Origin: Acidovorax sp. CCYZU-2555
GTDB taxonomy: Bacteria; Pseudomonadota; Gammaproteobacteria; Burkholderiales; Burkholderiaceae_C
Direction of reading: 5' to 3'
Length of the DNA stretch: 34,030 bases
Assembly: GCF_018413525.1 (NCBI RefSeq)
Contig: NZ_JAHCDD010000066.1
Span: 1-34,030 of the forward strand
Made by a program: the position numbers and the translations under genes. Numbering within the stretch: the stretch's first letter is position 1; each line of letters starts with the position of its first letter. Under the pieces are notes generated by a model that saw nothing but the letters and a program-made list of their open reading frames with translations, did no database searches and was not told the DNA's origin. Below, in pieces: positions 18,676 to 25,603 of this stretch.

Positions 18676-19734
18676 TTAAAACGCTTCGACGGGGGTTTCA
18701 ATGGCCTCGAGACCGCGCTGCGCCAGGGCCGGGCCCAGCGCGCCTATCTGCGCGGCCTTGTCGTCCACGGCATTGCCGCGCGCCGCGCGCGCCGCAATGC
18801 CTTCGAAAATGACGGCCCAGCGCATCAGCGCGAAAGCCCAGTGGAAAGCCGTGGCCTGCTGCGCCGGGTCCTCGCGGCCCGCGCGGCGGTAGTAGTGCGC
18901 GAGGTACTCGCCTTCGCCGGGAATGCCCAGCGCCGCCAGATCCAGCCCGCGTATTCCGCCGAACTCCTGCGGCAAGGTGCGCCAGGCCACGGTGTTGAAC
19001 GCCACGTCGGCCAGCGGATGGCCCAGCGTCGACAGCTCCCAATCGAGCACCGCCACCACACGCGGCTCGGTGGGGTGAAACAGCAGGTTGTTGAGCTTGA
19101 AGTCGCCATGCGTCAGCGCCACTTCATCGCCAGGCGGAATGTTCGCCGGCAGCCATTCGAGCAAGGCGTCTATCGCCGGATTGGGCCGGGTGCGCGACAG
19201 CGCCCATTGCTTGCTCCAGCGCCCGAGCTGGCGTTCGAAGAACGCGCCCTGGCGGCCGAAATCGGCCAGACCCGCGGCGCGCCAGTCGACCGCATGCAGC
19301 GTCGCCAGCGTGTCGGCCATGGCCAGGTAGACCGCGCGCCGCTCGGCCGGCGCCATGCCCGGCAGGTCGTTGGCGTTGAACACGCGGCCCGCGACACGCT
19401 CCATCAGATAGAACGGCGTGCCGACGATGTCCGAATCCGCGTGGTACAGCACCACGGGCGGCACGGGCAGCGCGCTGTCGGCGAGCGCCTGCATCACGCG
19501 GTACTCGCGGTCCACCGCATGCGCCGACGGCAGCACTTCGCCCGCGGGCTTCTTGCGCAGCACCATGTGGCGCTCGCCGTAGCTCAGGAAAAAAGTGGGA
19601 TTGGATTGCCCGCCGCCTATGGCCTGCAGCTGCATGGCGCCGTCGAGATCGGGCAGGCGCTGGCGCAAGAAGGCGTCCAGGCGCTGCGTGTCGAAGGCCT
19701 GGGCCGAGGGCGTGAAAGAAGGGGCGTGACTCAT
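18676..19734 (-). CDS. APH-family phosphotransferase, ACAD10/11 kinase-domain type
   Basis: A 352-residue protein-kinase-fold enzyme of the aminoglycoside phosphotransferase family. Motifs: the N-lobe lysine region [11 protein letters not shown] (about 56-65), the Brenner motif THGDFKLNN with D211 and N216, and the metal-binding [12 protein letters not shown] with D231. The closest known family is the kinase half of ACAD10/ACAD11 and the LvaA kinase of levulinate catabolism, which phosphorylate the hydroxyl of 4-hydroxyacyl-CoA; antibiotic resistance is unlikely. It is the first gene of the acyl-CoA operon, followed after 13 bases by the ACAD gene. ATG at 19734; the upstream region carries an inverted repeat that may be an operator. 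The substrate is inferred from family and neighbours. Confidence 0.87.
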   Translation of the reverse strand: MSHAPSFTPSAQAFDTQRLDAFLRQRLPDLDGAMQLQAIGGGQSNPTFFLSYGERHMVLRKKPAGEVLPSAHAVDREYRVMQALADSALPVPPVVLYHADSDIVGTPFYLMERVAGRVFNANDLPGMAPAERRAVYLAMADTLATLHAVDWRAAGLADFGRQGAFFERQLGRWSKQWALSRTRPNPAIDALLEWLPANIPPGDEVALTHGDFKLNNLLFHPTEPRVVAVLDWELSTLGHPLADVAFNTVAWRTLPQEFGGIRGLDLAALGIPGEGEYLAHYYRRAGREDPAQQATAFHWAFALMRWAVIFEGIAARAARGNAVDDKAAQIGALGPALAQRGLEAIETPVEAF

Positions 19735-19792
19735 GGGACAGGGCGTGCGAAAGTGGGCTCCAGGTCATCATGCGACCCGCCCCTGCCCCCCC

Positions 19793-19809
19793 ACCCACCC
19801 GTAGTGGGT
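19793..19809. promoter_or_regulatory. Inverted repeat, candidate operator of the acyl-CoA operon
   Basis: ACCCAC (19793-19798) and GTGGGT (19804-19809) form a perfect six-base dyad with a five-base spacer in the 113-base gap between the stop of the MalT/LuxR-type regulator and the first operon gene. A preceding CCACCCACCC run adds a direct repeat of the half site. There is no T-run on either strand beside it, which speaks against a terminator. Its place upstream of the operon suggests a binding site, perhaps for the neighbouring regulator; this is inference. Confidence 0.4.
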
Positions 19810-19847
19810 AGGTCGGGTTTGCCCTCTCGGGCCCGGCCCTGTGCGCG

Positions 19848-22517
19848 TTAACCCGGCACCAGGCCCATGCCGCGCGCGCTCGCCACCGCGTCATCGCGGC
19901 CCATCACGCCCAGCTTGGCGTACACATTGCGCAGATGCCATTTCACGGTCTCGGGCGAGATGCCCAGCGCCAGCGCGATGCGCTTGTTCGACATGCTCTG
20001 TGCGAGCGCGCGCAGGATTTCGAGCTCGCGTTCGGACAGCGGCTCGCACGGCGTGGCCGTGACCTGGCGCGCCGCGGGCCGGTGGCGCTGTTGCTGCTGG
20101 CGCAGGTGATCCACATAGAACGCCAGGATGGGGTCCTGCGCGCCATGCGCGGCCACGCAGGCATAGGCCAGCGCCAAGGCCTCCTCGCCCATGTCGAGCA
20201 CGGTGCGCACCAGGCCGTGCTGATGCCCTTGCTGCAGGGCTTCGCGCATCACCGCCAGCGCCTGCTCCTTGCGGCCCAGCCGCGCCAGCAGCAGCGCGCG
20301 CAACACCAGCGTCGCGCAGCGGTCGCGCCGCTGCAGCAAGGCCGTGTCGTCGCGCCCGCATTCGCCCAGCGCCGCGAGCGCCGCGCGGTCGTCGCAGCGC
20401 GCCGCGTGGTACAGCGCCTCGATGAAACGCGTGAGGCCGCGAATGCGCTGGCTCACGGGGCCATCGCCTTGCGCATGGCGCGCGGCCAGGGCCTGCAGCT
20501 TGTCCAGCATCGCGGCGGCGCCGGCCATGTCTTCCATGTACAGCAGGCAGCGCACGCGCTCGCTGATCGCGAATGCCAGCAGCCGGTCCAGCGATCTGCG
20601 CTGCGCGACTTCATCGATGCGCTCCAAGCCTTCGATGGCCTCGAGCGGATTGCCATCGGCGCGGCGCAGGCGCGCGCTGGCCAGGGCCACGGTCACCAGC
20701 GCGTCGGGCAGCACCACGCGCTCCATGATGTCGAGCCGGCCGTCGAGCAGCTGGCGCAGTTCTTCGAGCTCATTGAGTTCGTACAGCGCGGCCGACAGAT
20801 AGGCCGCGCTGTTGCAGGCCAGCTCGCTGTAGCGCCCCAGCTCGCGCTCCGACTGCGCAAGCGTGTCGCGCAGCAAGGGCTCGGCCGAACGCACATCGCC
20901 CGCATAAAGCCATGACAGCCCCTGCAGCGACTTGTTCATCAGATAGCCGAAGGCCGAGTCCAGCAGCGGCGTGCCGTCTTCGCGCAGCGGCGCCGGCCCC
21001 TGCAGCACGCTGCGCGCGGCTTCGTATTCGGCCATGTGGGCATGCATCCAGCCCAGCAGATTGCGCCGCCCGCCGACCAGCACCACATCGTCGCCCTGCT
21101 GCATGGCCGTCAACTCGGGCAGCAGCGTCTGGGCCGTGCCCAGATCGTCTTCCTGCAGCGCCAGCGAAAACGCCAGCAGTGCGGCATGGGCCCGGCCTTC
21201 ATGGTCTTCGCCACGCGGCTGCGATTTCAGCGCGACCAGCGTCTCGTGGCAGGCGGCGAACTGGTTGTAGCAAAGCTGGGTCCAGCCCAGCCACAGCAGC
21301 AGCGCAGGCCGCGCATGCAGCGCGGCGCGCGGCAGCTCGGCGACCGCGCGCACGATCTGCTGCAGCTCGCCCTGCAGAAACAGCGTGCGCGCCCAGCGCT
21401 GCACCCACTGCGCGGCCTGGTCGGTGTCGCCGGCCGCGACCGCATGGTGCACGGCCTCGCGCAGGTGGCGCCGCTGGCCCAGCCAATGCGCCAGCACCGC
21501 ATGCGTGTGCTGCTGCTCGGACGGCGACAAGCCCTTGAAGCGCTCGATCAGCAATTCGCGAAACAGGGGATGAAAACGAAACCAGCCGGGCGACGCCGCA
21601 TCGTGCTGCGGCAACACGAACAGATGTTCGCGCTGCAGGCGCTCGACCAGCGCCGGCCCGACCAGATCGCCGGCCACGGCCGTGGCCAGCGCCTCATTGA
21701 AGCCGCGCGCCACGGCCAGGCGTGTCATCGCATCGATCGTGTCCTTGTCGAGCCGGCACAGCACTTCACGGTTGAAATAGGCGGAAAAGTCCTGGGCGTT
21801 CTGCACCGGCGAAGTCGGTGCCTTGGGCTGCAGCGCCAGCAATTGCAGACCGGCCGCCCAGCCGTCGGTGATTTCCAGCAGCTTGCGCGCATCGACCGCA
21901 CCCGCGTGGCGCGGCGGGCGCGCCTGCATGAACTGCTGCACTTCGTCCAGCGAGAAGCGCAATTCGGCCGGCCCCAGCTCTTCGAGCAGGCCCTGGTCGC
22001 GCAAGCGCGCCAGCGACAGCTCGGGCACGCTGCGCGAGACCATCAGCAGATGCAGGGCCGGCGGCGCGAAATCGAGCAGCGTCTGCAGCACGCCATTGGC
22101 CTGGGTGTCCGTCACGTTCTGCCAGTCGTCGATCACCAGCCACAGCGGCCGGCTGCGCGCGAGCAAGGCGCGCAGCAGCGCAATCGCGATCGCATCGCCG
22201 CGCATCTGGCCGTCGCGGTTGTAGAGCAGACGGGCTTCGTGGGAAATGCTTGCGTCCACACGGTCCAGCGACTCGAACAGCGGCTCGGGCAGGAACTGCC
22301 CGTCATCCCCGGGCTGCACGGTGAGCCAGGCCACGTCCTGGCCGAAGGCCAGCGCCTGGGCGCGCCACTGCAGCGCCAGCGAAGTCTTGCCGCTGCCCGC
22401 GGGGCCGTGGATCAGAACGCACTTCTTCTGGCGCGCCTGTGCCAGGCGTTCCAGCAGTTTCTTGCGCTCAATGCGTCCCGGCTCCAGACGCACAAGCAGA
22501 TGGTTTGTCTCGGTCAC
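19848..22517 (-). CDS. MalT/LuxR-type ATP-dependent transcriptional regulator (LAL family)
   Basis: A protein of about 889 residues of the large ATP-binding LuxR regulator family. Order: an N-terminal STAND NTPase with Walker A GPAGSGKT (residues 38-45) and Walker B LWLVIDDW (aspartates at 130-131), the winged-helix and arm region (LPQHDAASPGWFRFHPLFRELLIERF), a long alpha-helical TPR-like sensor domain (about 380-780), and a C-terminal LuxR helix-turn-helix with LSERELEILRALAQSMSNKRIALALGISPETVKWHLRNVYAKLG. Such proteins bind an inducer and ATP, multimerise and activate nearby promoters. The frame is open to a GTG at 22571, but conserved sequence begins only after the GTG at 22517, which I prefer; neither has a good ribosome-binding site. 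It sits directly upstream of the acyl-CoA operon and is its likely activator. Confidence 0.88.
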   Translation of the reverse strand: MTETNHLLVRLEPGRIERKKLLERLAQARQKKCVLIHGPAGSGKTSLALQWRAQALAFGQDVAWLTVQPGDDGQFLPEPLFESLDRVDASISHEARLLYNRDGQMRGDAIAIALLRALLARSRPLWLVIDDWQNVTDTQANGVLQTLLDFAPPALHLLMVSRSVPELSLARLRDQGLLEELGPAELRFSLDEVQQFMQARPPRHAGAVDARKLLEITDGWAAGLQLLALQPKAPTSPVQNAQDFSAYFNREVLCRLDKDTIDAMTRLAVARGFNEALATAVAGDLVGPALVERLQREHLFVLPQHDAASPGWFRFHPLFRELLIERFKGLSPSEQQHTHAVLAHWLGQRRHLREAVHHAVAAGDTDQAAQWVQRWARTLFLQGELQQIVRAVAELPRAALHARPALLLWLGWTQLCYNQFAACHETLVALKSQPRGEDHEGRAHAALLAFSLALQEDDLGTAQTLLPELTAMQQGDDVVLVGGRRNLLGWMHAHMAEYEAARSVLQGPAPLREDGTPLLDSAFGYLMNKSLQGLSWLYAGDVRSAEPLLRDTLAQSERELGRYSELACNSAAYLSAALYELNELEELRQLLDGRLDIMERVVLPDALVTVALASARLRRADGNPLEAIEGLERIDEVAQRRSLDRLLAFAISERVRCLLYMEDMAGAAAMLDKLQALAARHAQGDGPVSQRIRGLTRFIEALYHAARCDDRAALAALGECGRDDTALLQRRDRCATLVLRALLLARLGRKEQALAVMREALQQGHQHGLVRTVLDMGEEALALAYACVAAHGAQDPILAFYVDHLRQQQQRHRPAARQVTATPCEPLSERELEILRALAQSMSNKRIALALGISPETVKWHLRNVYAKLGVMGRDDAVASARGMGLVPG

Positions 22518-22647
22518 TGTTTTTGTAATGGCTGGGCATGGTCGAGGCGCTATGGTGCCATGGCCCGGCACATGGCATGTGTCGCATGCGCCCGGTGGGC
22601 CCCCACGCAGATGTCAGCACGATGTCCGGACCGTGCCTCCGGGAAAT

Positions 22648-22721
22648 TTGTTGCATTGCAACAAAACACTTGCATCGCCGCGCGAAATGCCTAGAATCGC
22701 ACTTATGCTGCACTGCAACAT
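22648..22721 (+). promoter_or_regulatory. phaP promoter with two PhaR-like operators
   Basis: Two dyads flank a promoter. TTGTTGCATTGCAACAA (22648-22664) is a perfect palindrome around one central base. ATGCTGCACTGCAACAT (22705-22721) is the same site with one mismatched pair. Between them lie a -35-like TTGCAT (22670-22675), a 16-base spacer and a -10 TAGAAT (22692-22697). One operator thus abuts the -35 and the other covers the expected start of transcription, the layout of a repressor. TGCA-centred dyads in phasin promoters are the known targets of PhaR, the PHB-responsive repressor; assignment to PhaR is by family knowledge. Confidence 0.75.
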
Positions 22722-22793
22722 GGCCTTGGGCCCCTCAGCGCAGATATCTCGCAAGCCTGGTTCATTCCATAACGCTACTCAAGGAGAAATCAC

Positions 22794-23339
22794 ATGTCGC
22801 TGACCCCCGAAGCCATTCTGAACGCCCAGAAGTCCCACCTCGAAGCCCTGTTCGGCCTGACCCAGAAAGCCTTTGACGGCGTCGAAAAGCTGGTCGAACT
22901 GAATGTGACGGCCTCGCGCAACGCACTGTCGGACGCCGCCAGCCACAGCCAGCAACTGCTGAGCGTCAAGGATGCACAGCAACTGCTGGCACTGCAAGCC
23001 CAATGGTTCCAGCCTCTGGCTGAAAAGACTGCCGCCTACAGCCGCAGCCTGTATGACATCGCCAACGGCACCGGTTCGGCCATCGCCCAATCGGTAGAAG
23101 CACGCGCCGCCGAAGCCCAGAAGAACCTGAGCGAGCTGATCGACAATGCCACCAAGAACGCGCCTCCCGGCTCGGAAGCTGCTGTTGCCCTGCTGAAGAA
23201 CTCGTTCTCGGCGGCCAACAACGCTGCCGAATCGGTGCAAAAAGCCGTGAAGCAAGCTTCCGACCTGGCACAAGCCAACCTGCAGACCGCTTCGAAGAAT
23301 GTGGTCGACGCAGTCAAGACCAGCACGCAACAAGGCTGA
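22794..23339 (+). CDS. phaP: Phasin, polyhydroxyalkanoate granule surface protein
   Basis: A 181-residue, almost wholly alpha-helical phasin of the betaproteobacterial PhaP family (Phasin_2). These proteins coat PHA granules in the cytoplasm and control granule size and number. Recognisable features: the N terminus [37 protein letters not shown], the central [33 protein letters not shown], and the alanine-rich amphipathic tail ending [13 protein letters not shown]. There is no signal peptide or membrane segment. Codon use is more biased and less GC-rich than in neighbouring genes, as expected for a very highly expressed gene. It has a strong AAGGAG ribosome site seven bases before the ATG and a promoter with two PhaR-like operators, so it should be induced when PHB is made. 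Confidence 0.95.
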   Translation: MSLTPEAILNAQKSHLEALFGLTQKAFDGVEKLVELNVTASRNALSDAASHSQQLLSVKDAQQLLALQAQWFQPLAEKTAAYSRSLYDIANGTGSAIAQSVEARAAEAQKNLSELIDNATKNAPPGSEAAVALLKNSFSAANNAAESVQKAVKQASDLAQANLQTASKNVVDAVKTSTQQG

Positions 23340-23360
23340 TCGCGCGATTTTTTTGCCTGA

Positions 23361-23393
23361 GGTATTCCCTAATCCCGGGAATACCCGCATAAT
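23361..23393 (+). promoter_or_regulatory. Dyad and promoter-like elements before the candidate small RNA
   Basis: GGTATTCCC (23361-23369) and GGGAATACC (23377-23385) form a perfect nine-base dyad with a seven-base loop. The dyad spans a poor -35 (TTCCCT at 23365-23370) and the spacer of a good -10 (CATAAT at 23388-23393, spacing 17). Transcription would start near 23400, right before the first hairpin of the small RNA. The dyad has no T-run after it and is better read as an operator than as the phaP terminator. Confidence 0.5.
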
Positions 23394-23399
23394 GACCCT

Positions 23400-23503
23400 A
23401 TTGTTTTGGTGAAAGCCAAAACCACCAGTTGTCTCCTTGGATCCTCTCGAAACCCCCGTTTCTTGGATCCTTTCTAGCCCGGTCTCTGACCGGGCTTTTT
23501 TTT
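23400..23503 (+). ncRNA. Candidate trans-acting small RNA with anti-Shine-Dalgarno seed
   Basis: A stretch of about 104 bases between phaP and the iron-binding protein gene looks like a free-standing small RNA rather than a 3' UTR or coding sequence. It has its own promoter-like elements upstream. Hairpin 1: GTTTTGG (23403-23409) pairs with CCAAAAC (23416-23422). Hairpin 2: GGATCC (23439-23444) with GGATCC (23465-23470), and inside it GAAAC (23449-23453) with GTTTC (23458-23462). Hairpin 3 is a strong intrinsic terminator (23476-23503). Between hairpins 1 and 2 lies the unpaired CACCAGTTGTCTCCTT (23423-23438), complementary to ribosome-binding sites of nearby genes. A variant of the seed region (TCTTGGATCCTTTC, 23461-23474) repeats 26 bases later. 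I do not recognise a named family. Transcription is predicted, not shown. Confidence 0.55.
23476..23503 (+). terminator. Intrinsic terminator of the small RNA (and of any phaP read-through)
   Basis: AGCCCGGTC (23476-23484), loop TCT, GACCGGGCT (23488-23496): a perfect nine-base-pair stem whose 3' side runs into eight T residues (23496-23503). A textbook Rho-independent terminator on the plus strand, about 135 bases after the phaP stop. Confidence 0.92.
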
Positions 23504-23545
23504 GCCTGTTCGCAAGCGGTGGCAGCCATCGCTGCAAGGACAATA

Positions 23546-23574
23546 TTAAGAACAATTCGCGTTTGGCGTATTAT
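23546..23574 (+). promoter_or_regulatory. Promoter of the iron-binding protein gene
   Basis: A -35-like TTAAGA (23546-23551), a 17-base spacer and a -10 TATTAT (23569-23574) lie 30 bases before the ATG of the downstream gene and after the terminator. The AT-rich stretch around 23541-23560 would be a natural place for a Fur box, but I see no convincing match to the Fur consensus. Confidence 0.5.
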
Positions 23575-23603
23575 CCAGCGATCCCATTTCACACTGATTT
23601 GCC

Positions 23604-24650
23604 ATGTCCAAGATTCTTCACACCTTGATCGCCGCCTGCACCGTGGCAGCCGCGGGCGCGGCCTATGCCGATGGCGTCGTCAACCTGTACTCCGCGCGCC
23701 ACTACAGCACGGACGAAGCGCTGTACGACGGCTTCACCAAGGCCACGGGCATCAAGGTCAACCGCGTCGACGCGGATGACGCCGGCATTCTGGCGCGTCT
23801 GAAGGCCGAAGGCACGGCCTCGCCCGCCGACGTGATCCTGCTGGTGGACGCAGCACGCCTGTACCGCGGCGAAGTCGACGGCCTGTTCCTGCCCATCCGC
23901 TCGAAAGTGCTCGAAGACGTCATTCCGTCGAATCTGCGCAGCGCACCCGCGGCCGACGGCGGCATTTCGTGGTTCGGCCTGTCGACGCGCGCTCGTGTGA
24001 TCGTCTACAACAAGATCAAGGTCAAGGCCCAGGACGTGCAGACCTATGAATCGCTGGCCGACCCCAAGTTCAAGGGCAAGCTGTGCATCCGTTCGGGTTC
24101 GCACCCCTACAACCTGAGCCTGTTCGGTGCGGTCACCGAGCACATGGGCGAGCAGCAGGCCGAAACCTGGCTCAAGGGCCTGGTCGCCAACCTGGCGCGC
24201 CCACCCAAGGGTGGCGACACCGACCAGATCAAGGCCGTGGCTTCGGGCGAGTGCGATATCGCCGTGAGCAACAGCTACTACCTGGCGCGCATGATCCGCT
24301 CGAACAAGCCCGAAGACCAGGCCGTGGCCAACAAGGTCGGCGTGGTGTTCCCCAACCAGCAATCGTGGGGCACGCACATGAACATCGCCGGCGGCGCGAT
24401 CGCCCGCCACACCAAGAACCAGGCCAATGCGGTCAAGTTCCTGGAATACCTGGCCAGCCCCGCTGCGCAGAACTACTTCGCCAACGGCAACAACGAATGG
24501 CCTGCGGCCAAGGGCGTGGAGCTCGACAACCCCGCGCTCAAGGCCATGACCAACGGCAAGCCGTTCAAGAGCGAAACCATTCCAATCAGCGCCGTCGGCG
24601 CGAACATGACCAAGGTCCAGCAGATGCTTGACCGCGTCGGCTTCAACTGA
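23604..24650 (+). CDS. Ferric iron ABC transporter substrate-binding protein (FutA/FbpA type)
   Basis: A 348-residue periplasmic binding protein. A cleavable signal peptide is visible (residues 1 to about 22, MSKILHTLIAACTVAAAGAAYA), then VVNLYSARHYSTDEALYDGF, the typical start of FutA1/FbpA proteins with the ligand H33/Y34. The paired tyrosines Y225-Y226 in AVSNSYYLARM are the conserved Fe3+ ligands of the family. KLCIRSGSHPYNLSLFG and PNQQSWGTHMNIAGGAI are further family blocks. It would deliver ferric iron to an inner-membrane ABC permease, but no permease or ATPase gene follows: a strong terminator comes directly after it, so it is an orphan binding protein using a distant transporter. 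ATG at 23604 lacks a clear Shine-Dalgarno. Assignment by family is firm; the ion is inferred. Confidence 0.9.
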   Translation: MSKILHTLIAACTVAAAGAAYADGVVNLYSARHYSTDEALYDGFTKATGIKVNRVDADDAGILARLKAEGTASPADVILLVDAARLYRGEVDGLFLPIRSKVLEDVIPSNLRSAPAADGGISWFGLSTRARVIVYNKIKVKAQDVQTYESLADPKFKGKLCIRSGSHPYNLSLFGAVTEHMGEQQAETWLKGLVANLARPPKGGDTDQIKAVASGECDIAVSNSYYLARMIRSNKPEDQAVANKVGVVFPNQQSWGTHMNIAGGAIARHTKNQANAVKFLEYLASPAAQNYFANGNNEWPAAKGVELDNPALKAMTNGKPFKSETIPISAVGANMTKVQQMLDRVGFN

Positions 24651-24669
24651 TCGCGCAGCGCTCTCAATC

Positions 24670-24699
24670 AAAGCCCGGCCTCTTGGCCGGGCTTTTTTT
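24670..24699 (+). terminator. Intrinsic terminator after the iron-binding protein gene
   Basis: AAAGCCCGGCC (24670-24680), loop TCTT, GGCCGGGCTTT (24685-24695), with the T-run continuing to 24699. A perfect eleven-base-pair stem, 20 bases after the stop codon. Confidence 0.93.
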
Positions 24700-24755
24700 G
24701 CGCCCAAACTGCGCGCTGGTAGCGCCAGCGACAGTCTGAACGAAAGGTTTCTCGC

Positions 24756-24782
24756 CATAATGGACGTTTACGTCAACGTCAA
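24756..24782 (+). promoter_or_regulatory. Promoter -10 and LiuR-like operator of the HSD10-like gene
   Basis: A -10-like CATAAT (24756-24761) is followed by TTTACGTCAACGTCAA (24767-24782), an imperfect dyad of the form TT-ACGT--ACGT-AA. This resembles the reported binding motif of LiuR, the MerR-family repressor of branched-chain amino acid and acyl-CoA degradation genes in proteobacteria. Position over the expected transcription start fits repression. No good -35 is seen. The match is from memory and needs a matrix search. Confidence 0.45.
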
Positions 24783-24797
24783 TCAAGGAGACAAACC

Positions 24798-25556
24798 ATG
24801 GACATCGCAGGCAAGGTATTCATCGTGACAGGCGGCGCATCGGGCCTGGGCGAAGGCACGGCGCGCATGCTCGCGGCCAAGGGCGGCAAGGTCGTCATCG
24901 CCGACATGCAGGACGAAAAAGGCCGTGCGGTCGCCCAGGAAATCGGCGGCGCCTTCGTGCACTGCGATGTGAGCAACGAAGCCGACGCCCAGGCCGCCGT
25001 CGACCAGGCAACCCAGCTGGGCAAGCTCATGGGCCTGGTCAACTGCGCAGGCATTGCTCCGGCCGAGAAGACCGTGGGCAAGAACGGCGCGCATGCGCTG
25101 TCGGTGTTCAGCAAGACCATCACGGTCAACCTGATCGGCAGCTTCAACATGATCCGCCTGGCCGCCGAAGCCATGAGCAAGAACGAAGCCGAAGCCACGG
25201 GCGAGCGCGGCGTGATGATTTCCACGGCCAGCGTCGCGGCCTACGACGGCCAGATCGGTCAGGCCGCGTATTCCGCGTCCAAAGGCGGCATCGTGGGCAT
25301 GACGCTGCCCATCGCGCGTGATCTCGCACGCAACGGCATTCGCAACATGACCATTGCTCCCGGCATTTTCGGCACGCCCATGCTGTTCGGCATGCCCCAG
25401 GAAGTGCAGGACGCGCTGGCCGCCGGCGTGCCCTTCCCCAGCCGCCTGGGCACGCCCGGCGACTACGCCAAGCTCGCCTGCCATATCTTCGAGAACGACA
25501 TGCTCAACGGCGAAGTGATTCGCCTCGACGGCGCGATCCGCCTCGCGCCACGCTGA
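24798..25556 (+). CDS. Short-chain dehydrogenase, 3-hydroxyacyl-CoA dehydrogenase type-2 (HSD10) like
   Basis: A 252-residue classical SDR. The cofactor motif TGGASGLG is at residues 11-18, D36 (VIADM) points to NAD+ rather than NADP+, NCAG is at 82-85, N111, and the catalytic S145, Y158 and K162 are in [11 protein letters not shown] and YSASKGG. The C-terminal half ([55 protein letters not shown]) matches the human HSD17B10 family, which oxidises 3-hydroxy-2-methylacyl-CoA and other 3-hydroxyacyl-CoAs, for example in isoleucine degradation. Strong ribosome site AAGGAG (24785-24790) before ATG. It is a single-gene unit between two terminators, with a LiuR-like operator upstream, which agrees with a role in branched-chain or short acyl-CoA oxidation. 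Confidence 0.9.
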   Translation: MDIAGKVFIVTGGASGLGEGTARMLAAKGGKVVIADMQDEKGRAVAQEIGGAFVHCDVSNEADAQAAVDQATQLGKLMGLVNCAGIAPAEKTVGKNGAHALSVFSKTITVNLIGSFNMIRLAAEAMSKNEAEATGERGVMISTASVAAYDGQIGQAAYSASKGGIVGMTLPIARDLARNGIRNMTIAPGIFGTPMLFGMPQEVQDALAAGVPFPSRLGTPGDYAKLACHIFENDMLNGEVIRLDGAIRLAPR

Positions 25557-25562
25557 TGCCGG

Positions 25563-25596
25563 CGCGCCATGCCCATTGATAGGCATGGCGCGTTTT
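25563..25596 (+). terminator. Intrinsic terminator after the HSD10-like gene
   Basis: CGCGCCATGCC (25563-25573), eight-base loop, GGCATGGCGCG (25582-25592), then TTTT (25593-25596). A perfect eleven-base-pair stem between convergent genes. It has a short T-run on the plus strand only, and may also slow transcription from the LacI-type gene. Confidence 0.85.
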
Positions 25597-25603
25597 AACG
25601 AAT

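Noticed and set aside
18676-19734. Aminoglycoside resistance kinase
   Set aside because: It has the APH fold motifs, but the order kinase then ACAD inside an acyl-CoA operon and the ACAD10/11-type sequence point to acyl metabolism.
23361-23385. GGTATTCCC/GGGAATACC dyad as the phaP terminator
   Set aside because: No T-run follows on the plus strand, and a far better terminator lies at 23476-23503; an operator role fits better.
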